Source: Verrucomicrobiota bacterium
GTDB lineage: Bacteria > Verrucomicrobiota > Verrucomicrobiia > Limisphaerales > J093
Direction of reading: 5' to 3'
Assembly: GCA_029907285.1 (NCBI GenBank)
Contig: JARYMD010000235.1
Coordinates: 1 to 6,807 of the forward strand
Length of the DNA stretch: 6,807 nucleotides
Shown here: in pieces, positions 1 through 5,526 of the stretch
Layout: every line of letters starts with the position of its first letter
How positions within the stretch are numbered: position 1 is the stretch's first letter
Made by a program: the position numbers and the translations under genes
Notes under the pieces: generated by a model
Told to the model about the DNA's origin: nothing
The model's input: the letters and a program-made list of their open reading frames with translations, nothing else
Database searches by the model: none

Positions 1-117
1 AGGCACGTTATTGGGGTGTGGCCCCCAATAGAGTGCCAGGCACTTTGTTTGGGTTTTCCGGGAGCGTGGCCGTCCCCGTCCGCATCAAGCCGGCGGCCGA
101 TCGTTCGCGAGTTTCGA
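1..117 (+). repeat. Dispersed 91-bp repeat, left copy, plus partial unit
   Basis: Bases 27-117 align without gaps to 2153-2243 (constant offset 2126) with 7 mismatches by my count (67, 79, 89, 90, 103, 105, 107), about 92% identity. The core is the palindrome AGTGCCAGGCACT at 32-44. Bases 1-12 (AGGCACGTTATT) resemble the same core region (compare AGGCGCGTTGTT at 2255-2266), so a second, partial unit probably starts left of the window. No protein is convincingly encoded here. The pattern resembles REP-like intergenic repeats. No transposase is seen nearby, so how it moves is unknown. Confidence 0.85.
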
Positions 118-169
118 TCACGCAAATCCGGCGTCCGAACATTCACTGGCTCTGGATGCCCCAATAACG
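6..169. repeat. 11-bp inverted repeat bracketing the left repeat copy
   Basis: CGTTATTGGGG (6-16) and CCCCAATAACG (159-169) are perfect reverse complements. With a 2-base gap the match extends outward to AGGC/GCCT at 1-4 and 169-172. The arms enclose the left 91-bp repeat copy. This could be a small mobile-element boundary or chance. The right copy at 2134-2266 has no equivalent flanks that I can find. Confidence 0.4.
9..30. repeat. Perfect 8-bp hairpin
   Basis: TATTGGGG (9-16) pairs with CCCCAATA (23-30) around the loop TGTGGC. No T-run follows on the plus strand, so it is unlikely to be a plus-strand intrinsic terminator. It sits directly against the left repeat unit and may be part of the repeat structure. 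Confidence 0.6.
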
Positions 170-267
170 CCTGCGCTCCGATAGGGCCGATGTGCACCCC
201 TTTCATTCCGAACAAATCCGCGCCGCAACTTTATGGCGAATCCGGTTATTGATTACCAGAGCGAGTG
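118..267. other. Non-coding leader with no recognised gene
   Basis: This stretch lies between the left repeat and the anti-sigma-like gene. I see no clear -35/-10 pair and no sigma factor coding sequence. A short plus-strand frame (185-268) ends in a TGA at 266-268 that overlaps the ATG at 268-270, giving TGATG, a junction typical of translationally coupled genes. This tail may be the last remnant of a lost upstream gene. The reverse strand has an open frame from about 205 to the left edge, but it runs through the repeat and resembles nothing I know. Confidence 0.45.
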
Positions 268-765
268 ATGAATGCGACCGCCTTCGAAAAACTCCTTGCA
301 ATCGCAAGCCGCAGAGAACTGACCGCGGCCGAGGTTGCAGAGTTGCAAGCCCTGATCAATGAGCGCCCGGACCTGAAAGCCGTCTGGCAGGAGGAAGAAA
401 AGCTCAACAGGCTGCTGCGAAAATTGCCTGAGCCGGCCGTTCCCACAAACTTCACCGCTCGCGTGCTCGAGCAGGTACAAGAACAGCCCGTTCAAAGGCG
501 GTCCGTGTTTTCCCTGGCTTCGTTGCGGGCGCTCTGGCGGTTCAGGTATGCGCTGCGGGTGGCGGTCGTGGTTCTGCTTGGCGCCGTTGTTATCGGATTT
601 CACCAGCGGCGAGCCGCCAATGAAAACGCACTGAGAAGCTGGCTGGCAGCACTTCCCGCCGATGGTCTTGCCGAGGTCGAATTGTGGAGCGATTTCGAGG
701 CAATACGCCACCTCCCGAGCGAGCCGTTGCCATCCATACACGAACTGGCTGACGCACTCAAATGA
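268..765 (+). CDS. Anti-sigma-like single-pass membrane protein
   Basis: The product has 165 residues. Residues 1-50 are charged and helical. A segment at 53-70 (LPEPAVPTNFTARVLEQV) has the Pro-rich, Phe/Arg pattern common in anti-sigma factors just before the membrane. One transmembrane helix spans about 94-111, flanked by Arg on the cytoplasmic side, and a short C-terminal domain ends in a F..I..LP motif (143-150). No HxxxCxxC zinc motif is present. In related operons (sigma-70, small membrane protein, DUF3106) the middle gene is thought to restrain the sigma factor at the inner membrane; I infer that role here. The ATG at 268 is preferred over the GTG at 265 because it forms TGATG with an upstream stop and has the weak purine-rich sequence AGAGCGAG 3 bases ahead. 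The stop overlaps the next gene by 4 bases (ATGA, 762-765), implying translational coupling. A cognate sigma gene is absent within the window. Confidence 0.75.
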   Translation: MNATAFEKLLAIASRRELTAAEVAELQALINERPDLKAVWQEEEKLNRLLRKLPEPAVPTNFTARVLEQVQEQPVQRRSVFSLASLRALWRFRYALRVAVVVLLGAVVIGFHQRRAANENALRSWLAALPADGLAEVELWSDFEAIRHLPSEPLPSIHELADALK

Positions 766-1916
766 AGATCAAGCGTGAGCACAATGGTTCTTCCGATGCA
801 AGCCTGCGGTTTGCCGCTGGGCACCCGCCGTTGTCTTCGGCGAGTGCCAATGAGTTGCAAGGTCAGCTCCAGCTTGGCGCCGATCAATGTTCTCCTTCAC
901 ATTCGAGTCTTTCCCGGGGCCCGAGCTGTTTGGCGTGGGGCACATTGATTCTTGCGTTGTTGAGCCCGATCCTTTTTGCGGCTGATGTTGTTGAGGCGGC
1001 CGGCGAAGATCAGGCAAGGGCAACGCCGCGGGTTGGCGCTCCAACTCCTCCGGCGCCGCCAAAGTGGAACCCGGTTGATGCGTTCCGGCGGTTGCTGGCC
1101 ATGTCACCCGAAGAACGGCAAAACGCATTGGCCGGCAGAACAGAAAAACAACGCAAATACCTTGACGATCGGCTTCGTGAGTTTGAACGGTTGAGCCCTG
1201 TGGATCGCGAATTGCGTTTGCGTCTGCTTGAATTGCAGTGGTATCTGCTCCCGTTGCTGAAACTTCAGCCACAACAGCGGACACCGTACATGGAAGCCGT
1301 CCCGGACCAGTGGCAGACACTCATCAAAGAACGCCTCGAAGCATGGGATCGTTTGCCGCCCGAACAACAACGCGAACTGCTGGCCAGCGAATCGACGCTT
1401 GCCCGCATGCCTGCACTGTTGGCTTCACACGACCATGCGCAGGTGGCAATCTCGCAGCTTGACGACGGTCTCAAGTCCGATCTCGCGCGGTGGCAGGCTC
1501 TGCCTCAGGAACAACGCAAACGGATCGCCGCCAATTTCAATCGATTGTTCAGCCTCGGTGATGCCAAAGTTGAGCGCGGTTTGCAGAGTCTCAGTGAGAC
1601 CGAACGCCAGCGCGTGCGCATCTTGTTCACAACGTTCGCCCAACTGACCCCAGAACAGCGGTCCAAATGCATCGAAGCATTCAACAAGTTCGCCAACATG
1701 ACCCCCGACGAACGAGCTCAGTTTTTGAAGAACGCTGCGCGCTGGAAAGCCATGACACCTGAAGAACAACGCGTCTGGCGCACGCTCACAAGCCAGCTTC
1801 CTCCCACACCCCCGGGTTTCCCTTCCTTCACTCCCACTCCGCCGATCCCTCAGGCTCCGCCCGACACCGACGTGGTAAGATTGACCAACCACGGCTTTCT
1901 CGCGCCCGCGCGGTGA
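762..1916 (+). CDS. DUF3106-type protein with (L/M)TPEER repeats, membrane-anchored
   Basis: The product has 384 residues. A polar N-terminal segment of about 56 residues precedes a hydrophobic stretch (57-73) ending near FAADVVEA, which could be a late signal peptide or signal anchor. A Pro-rich linker (91-103) follows. The body is a run of helices carrying the DUF3106 signature at 114 (MSPEER), 144 (LSPVDR), 198 (LPPEQQ), 247 (LPQEQR), 277 (LSETER), 295 (LTPEQR), 313 (MTPDER) and 331 (MTPEEQ). The last four have an exact 18-residue period. The C-terminus (347-367) is Pro-rich. Role unknown; the family often sits beside ECF sigma and anti-sigma genes, so an envelope-side role in sensing or stabilising is possible. 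The start is fixed by the ATGA overlap with the preceding gene. There is no obvious ribosome-binding site of its own, so expression probably depends on coupling. The unusually long polar region before the hydrophobic segment is odd. Confidence 0.8.
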   Translation: MKIKREHNGSSDASLRFAAGHPPLSSASANELQGQLQLGADQCSPSHSSLSRGPSCLAWGTLILALLSPILFAADVVEAAGEDQARATPRVGAPTPPAPPKWNPVDAFRRLLAMSPEERQNALAGRTEKQRKYLDDRLREFERLSPVDRELRLRLLELQWYLLPLLKLQPQQRTPYMEAVPDQWQTLIKERLEAWDRLPPEQQRELLASESTLARMPALLASHDHAQVAISQLDDGLKSDLARWQALPQEQRKRIAANFNRLFSLGDAKVERGLQSLSETERQRVRILFTTFAQLTPEQRSKCIEAFNKFANMTPDERAQFLKNAARWKAMTPEEQRVWRTLTSQLPPTPPGFPSFTPTPPIPQAPPDTDVVRLTNHGFLAPAR

Positions 1917-1917
1917 T

Positions 1918-1932
1918 CGGCGTCTTGCGCCG
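1918..1932. terminator. Short GC hairpin after the DUF3106 gene (weak)
   Basis: CGGCG (1918-1922) and CGCCG (1928-1932) can pair around TCTTG, immediately after the stop codon. The stem is only 5 bp and no T-run follows on the plus strand, so termination here is uncertain. Confidence 0.2.
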
Positions 1933-1939
1933 CCCAGCA

Positions 1940-2140
1940 TCACTGCTCCGTCAACACACACCGCCACAACTCCCTTTGTGAACCGAAGTACGCCGCATTG
2001 CCTGTCAGGGCAAAACCGCACGTAATGGGAACGGGCGACTGCGCGCTCCAAACCACTTCGCACTTCCGCGCATCAACGGCAAACACATGTCTTCGCGTCA
2101 GCCCCACAAGAAGTGTTTCGCCCCAAACTCCAAGATATTG
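1940..2140 (-). pseudogene. 3' remnant of a PQQ-type beta-propeller gene
   Basis: The minus strand encodes about 66 residues ending in a normal TGA (1940-1942). The pattern is that of PQQ/quinoprotein-like propeller blades: a strand VWGETLLVG, then the hallmark HVFAVDARKCEVVW (compare the usual V.ALDA.TGE..W), then a second blade ITCGFALTGNAAYFGSQREL. Real members of the family carry six to eight blades (several hundred residues), so this is only the tail. Homology stops at the right end exactly where the repeat array begins (about 2134-2140). The frame stays open for another 65 codons through the repeat but has no propeller pattern and no plausible start. It lies 23 bases from, and convergent with, the DUF3106 gene. 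I read it as a gene whose front part was lost or displaced by the repeat. Confidence 0.65.
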
Positions 2141-2266
2141 CACGAGTTTCGAAATAGAGTGCCAGGCACTTTGTTTGGGTTTTCCGGGAGCGCGGCCGTC
2201 CCCGGCCGCATCAACTCGGCGGCCGATCTTGCACGAGTTTCGAAATAGAGTGCCAGGCGCGTTGTT
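2134..2266 (+). repeat. Dispersed 91-bp repeat, right copy, with partial tandem second unit
   Basis: A unit beginning GAT(A/C)TTGCACGAGTTTCG at 2134 recurs at 2225, a period of 91 bp. The first unit is complete; the second is cut after about 42 bases, with the core changed from GGCACTTTGTT to GGCGCGTTGTT. The palindrome AGTGCCAGGCACT lies at 2158-2170, and a hairpin GCGGCC/GGCCGC lies at 2192-2197 and 2204-2209 around GTCCCC. In the left copy the same hairpin has decayed through the two substitutions at 67 and 79. The array separates the propeller remnant from the end of the permease operon. Confidence 0.85.
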
Positions 2267-2346
2267 CCATTCCGCCCCCAGATGAACGATGCACCCAATA
2301 TGGCCACAACGACCTATCCGTCGCGCTATGATCTTTCAGTCTCCAT

Positions 2347-3600
2347 TCACTCTCCGCGAATGGCTTCGACAGGTTTCAGCCGGGCTGCGCGCATGGCTGG
2401 GACCAAGGCGGCTGCCAGTCCAACCAGCATCAACACGCATGTCGCAATCAGCACCACCAGACCTGACACTGCCAGTCGAATGTCAGCGCGCCCTGACGGG
2501 TCTTGTTCGAGGGCACTGAGGAGCGGAAGCGATCCCATTGCTTGGCTCAGGAGCAGGGCCAAAAGTATTCCCGCGACGCCTCCGGTTGTTGTCAAGGCGA
2601 GCCCTTCCAACATGATTTGGAGCAGAACATGTGACCGTCTTGCGCCGATGGCGCGCAGAACTCCGATTTCGCGCGTTCGTTCGTTCACGGAAACGAGCAT
2701 TATGTTTATAACGCCGACGGCGCCGATGCTGAGCGTGAGCGACCCGATAATCATGAGCAGGAGGTTAAGGCCAGTGCTCAGTGCCGTCACAATCGACCGG
2801 AATTGATTCCAATCCATGATTGTCACCGCTCGTTCGTCGCGGGGGCTGAACCGATGCGCTCGAGCCAAAGACGCGCGCAAGGACTCGATGAACCGTTCCC
2901 TGAACCGGTTTGAAGCTGGCATGACCACGATGTTGTTCAGGTAACGCGCATCAACCATTGTGGAAAGGGTGGTTAGTGGGACGAAGGCAGTCATATCATC
3001 CGGCGTTGAATAATTGGTTATCTGCGTTTTCTTCCGGAGAACGCCGATGACTGTGAAGCCGACGCCCTTGATCTTGACAATCGAGCCAACTGCGGGGCGG
3101 TCGTTGTACAGCTCTTTCTTGAATGTTGCGCCAATTACCGCCACGCGACGCCTGTAACGGATGTCGTCGTCGCACAGGAATCTCCCGTCCTCGACCTCCG
3201 CATTTCTAATGCGGCCGAACGCGGCATGAACGCCGGCAATGCTGTAGTTCTTGGTGCGGGGACCGTATGCAACCGGCAGCCATCTGCGCACCTCTGGCGA
3301 AACGGCTTCGATCGTCGGCACGCCCTCCTTGAGCGCTTCGACGTCGCGCAGTTCGAGTTGAATCCGCCGCCCGGCGCGTTCACCGCCTGCCTGAAGGCTA
3401 GTTTGACCGGGGAAAATTACGATCAGGTCTTTGCCGATTTGGTCGAACGCCGCCATCATGGCGGACCCGAAGCCGTTGCCATAGGCAAGGAGGAGGACAA
3501 GCGATGCAACTCCCCAAATGATGCTGCACAAGGTCAGGATTGTGCGGAGCCGGTAGTGGCTTAGCGCGTTCCAAACTTCATGCAGCAGATGGCGTATCAT
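2347..3600 (-). CDS. MacB/FtsX-type ABC transporter permease, second in the operon (intact)
   Basis: The product has 417 residues with the complete architecture of MacB-type permeases without the fused ATPase. TM1 is at about 20-41, preceded by LSHYRLRTILT. A large periplasmic MacB_PCD-like domain spans about 42-270 (with DRPAVGSIVKIKG near 168-179). Three more membrane helices lie at about 277-303, 332-353 and 377-401. The cytoplasmic coupling segment NERTREIGVLRAIGARRS is at 306-323, and the C-terminal signature PAMRAARLKPVEAIRGE ends the protein. Such permeases work in pairs with an ATPase and a periplasmic adaptor to transmit mechanical force for export of peptides, antibiotics or lipoproteins; the substrate cannot be told here. 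The ATG overlaps the stop of the first permease (ATGA, 3597-3600), so translation is probably coupled. It is a paralogue of the first permease. The reading frame has no lesion. Confidence 0.93.
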   Translation of the reverse strand: MIRHLLHEVWNALSHYRLRTILTLCSIIWGVASLVLLLAYGNGFGSAMMAAFDQIGKDLIVIFPGQTSLQAGGERAGRRIQLELRDVEALKEGVPTIEAVSPEVRRWLPVAYGPRTKNYSIAGVHAAFGRIRNAEVEDGRFLCDDDIRYRRRVAVIGATFKKELYNDRPAVGSIVKIKGVGFTVIGVLRKKTQITNYSTPDDMTAFVPLTTLSTMVDARYLNNIVVMPASNRFRERFIESLRASLARAHRFSPRDERAVTIMDWNQFRSIVTALSTGLNLLLMIIGSLTLSIGAVGVINIMLVSVNERTREIGVLRAIGARRSHVLLQIMLEGLALTTTGGVAGILLALLLSQAMGSLPLLSALEQDPSGRADIRLAVSGLVVLIATCVLMLVGLAAALVPAMRAARLKPVEAIRGE

Positions 3601-4847
3601 TCGTAACGAAGTGCTTCAACAGGGCCCATCAAAGCGGCGCGCCTTGCGGGGTAAAAACCGGCCAACAGGCCCACAAGCACCAGCGTGCCCGCCGCGAGCA
3701 GGATTGTGCTGCTGGTAATCGGAAGGCCGGCAAACATGGTCGGCATCCGAATGCTGTTCACCGCAAGACTTGCGAGCCATGCGAAACACGCCCCGGCGGC
3801 CCCGCTCACAAAAGTAATGGCGAGTGCTTCAAGGAAGAACTCGAACATGATTCTTGCAGGAGGCGCGCCAATTGCTTGTTTTATTCCTATCTCGCGCGTC
3901 CGCTCTGTCACGGAAACCAGCATGATGTTCATCACGCCGACACCCCCGAGTACGAGTGTGACCACGGCTACCACCCCGAGAAACCTTTGCATCATATCGT
4001 ACACGCGGTTGACCATCTCGGCAGTTTCGACGGTGTCCCACATCCACACTGCCCCCGGGTCGTCAGGCGCGAAGTTGTGTCTGTGTCCAAGGACTTTTTT
4101 CACCTGTCTCACTGCCTCTGAATGAAGGTCCCGCGAAACCGGCATGAAGATTATGTTGTACACTGCTTTCTCCCCAACGAACGGGCGCGGGTCCGGAAAC
4201 AGCAAAGCCATCGTCGTGTACGGTATCAGCACTTTTTCCGAATCAAATCCGTTGTACGAACTGGTTTGATCCTTGTCTTTCAACTCGCCCACGACAAGGA
4301 ACGGGATGGACTGAATTCTGACGGTGGCGCCGACGGCGGGCCTGTCTGCGAACAACTGTTTTCGGACCTGGCTGCCAGGCAGACAAACCCTTCTGCACTC
4401 GGCAAAGTCAGCGTCCGTAATATGCCGCCCGGCTCTCAAGCGCATTGATCGGATTTCCTGTTAGACAGGCGCAATTCCATGCGTGGAAAACAGGCCGTTG
4501 TTGTGCGGGCTGGCAACCTGAAGCTCGCGATCGAGTTCAGGACTGACGTGCTTCACCAGGGAATATTCCCGCTGGATCGCCTGAACATCGTCCCGGGTCA
4601 GTACAACGTCACGTCCGGCCCGTTGGTCGCCCACCTGGCCTGCCGTTCGCCCGCCCCACACAATCACAATGTCCGTTCCCAACTCGTAGAGTGCGCGCCG
4701 GTAGCCAATCTTGAACCCGTCTCCAATGGCCATCATGAAGATTATCGACGCCACACCCCACGAAATGCCAAACATTGTCAGGAAACTCCGCAGCTTGTGC
4801 GCCCACAGGTTCCGAACGGTGTTTGTGACGAGTTCGACAAACCACAT
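3597..4847 (-). pseudogene. MacB/FtsX-type ABC permease, first in the operon, broken by an in-frame TAA
   Basis: From the ATG at 4847 the frame encodes 128 residues (TM1 about 20-42 with LRSFLTMFGISWGVAS, then the start of the periplasmic domain) and hits TAA at 4461-4463. The same frame, unshifted, continues with QEIRS and a further 282 residues to the TGA at 3597. These include DRPAVGATVRIQ, NIMLVSVTERTREIG, three C-terminal membrane helices and YPARRAALMGPVEALRYE. The full-length product would be 416 residues, nearly the same as its 417-residue paralogue. Aligned to that paralogue, the stop falls opposite Phe128, so a Tyr codon (TAC or TAT) to TAA change is the simplest explanation. Everything downstream is conserved, so the lesion is recent, a sequencing error, or tolerated. 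An ATG at 4443-4445 could restart translation but would lack TM1. The gene follows the adaptor by 8 bases and overlaps the second permease by 4. Confidence 0.88.
4461..4463 (-). other. In-frame TAA stop interrupting the first permease
   Basis: The minus-strand codon after ...HGIAPV is TAA (plus strand TTA). One substitution at base 4461 would restore Tyr. The flanking residues APV-stop-QEIRSMRL align to the paralogue's HAAFGRIRNAEV without gaps. Confidence 0.85.
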
Positions 4848-4855
4848 GGCACGGT

Positions 4856-5306
4856 TCAGGGCAGCACCAGTTGCACCGACTCGCTCGCTCCTTCAATCAC
4901 CTCCGCTTTTTGGCCGTTGGAAATGCCGATCACAACGGGCACCTTGCGAAACCCGGCTTTCTCTGATGCATCAGCAACCTGAACCCACGGGCGCTTTTCC
5001 TTGTCGTAAACCACCGCCAGCTCGGGCACCAGCAAAACCCCGGTTCGCTCCTCGAGCACGATTTCCGCATTCGCGCTCATGTTCACCCGCAGTTTGCCTT
5101 CAGGATTCGGGATCGAAACCCGCACCTCGAAGGTTGTCACATTGTTCTGTTCGCGTCCCATTGGAGCAATGCGTGTGACGGTGCCCGCAAACTGCTCGCC
5201 AGGATACGACTCGATCGTGGTTCGAACAGGCAGGCCTTCTTTGATTCTCCCGACCTCGGATTCGTCGATTTCTTGCGTGTTTCATCGCCACAAATTCGCT
5301 TGATCA
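4856..5306 (-). pseudogene. HlyD/MFP-type periplasmic adaptor, 5'-truncated and frameshifted
   Basis: The main open frame runs from 5281 down to the TGA at 4856-4858 and encodes 141 residues. It matches the C-terminal beta-barrel and membrane-proximal part of efflux adaptors: TQEIDESEVGRIKEGLPV, then the SYPGEQFAGTVTRIAP strand, QNNVTTFEVRV, a MSANAEIVLEERTGVLLVPE strand pair, and a final V..G.SNGQKAEVIEG hairpin. Complete adaptors are roughly 350-450 residues with a signal or anchor, lipoyl domain and coiled-coil hairpin; all of these are missing. A TGA (5282-5284) lies just upstream in this frame. In another frame, EFVAMK (5280-5297) sits directly before TQEIDES and fits the family pattern if one extra base near 5279 is skipped; that frame then stops at 5304-5306. 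A start at the internal ATG 5159-5161 would yield only 101 residues and no adaptor function. The first permease begins 8 bases after its stop. Confidence 0.75.
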
Positions 5307-5526
5307 CAAGCGCGACAAGTGTGCCCTAACCCGGAAATCTCACCGGCCACGCCGGGCTGCGAAATATGCGGGCCAAGGAATTCACAGAGTTGCACCCTGC
5401 GAACCGATGCAAAGCACACTCCGTGCACATTCATCGTTCCACAAGACCCGGAACAAGATCGGAGAGTTTCAAGATTGAATAGTATCGCGAGTTGGACGAA
5501 GCTCTGCAATCGAACACTTGGACACC
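5307..5526. other. Intergenic or decayed region with no recognised gene
   Basis: This is the space between the adaptor remnant (minus strand) and the secreted protein gene (plus strand). It is where the front of the adaptor should lie, but no lipoyl motif, coiled-coil or signal peptide is recognisable in any frame. A 75-codon minus-strand frame (5282-5509) has no family pattern. The promoter of the 5527 gene should be here, but I cannot point to a convincing -35/-10 pair. Confidence 0.5.

Noticed and set aside
1..205. Minus-strand open frame running off the left edge (start near 205)
   Set aside because: More than half of it is the repeat read as protein, and the rest resembles no family I know.
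1425..2063. Long minus-strand open frame (212 codons) opposite the DUF3106 gene
   Set aside because: It is antisense to a gene with clear family motifs, its own translation has no recognisable pattern, and it runs through the intergenic gap and into the propeller remnant in another frame.
2134..2266. CRISPR-like array
   Set aside because: There are only two units, the second partial, and the spacing is filled by the conserved repeat unit itself rather than by unique spacers.
2282..2806. Plus-strand open frame (174 codons) over the end of the second permease
   Set aside because: It is antisense to the well-conserved FtsX domain and its Ser/Arg/Pro-rich translation is typical of a shadow frame in GC-rich DNA.
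3540..4121. Plus-strand open frame (193 codons) over the permease junction
   Set aside because: It is antisense to both permeases, and its Cys/His-rich composition has no ordered metal-binding motif; explained as a shadow frame.
4461..4463. Programmed stop readthrough or recoding in the first permease
   Set aside because: TAA is the least leaky stop and no selenocysteine or pyrrolysine use applies to it; a point mutation or sequence error is simpler.
5282..5509. 75-codon minus-strand frame upstream of the adaptor, considered as the missing adaptor front
   Set aside because: It contains no lipoyl, hairpin or signal sequence pattern; only its last few residues (ANLW) could fit, which is too little to support a call.
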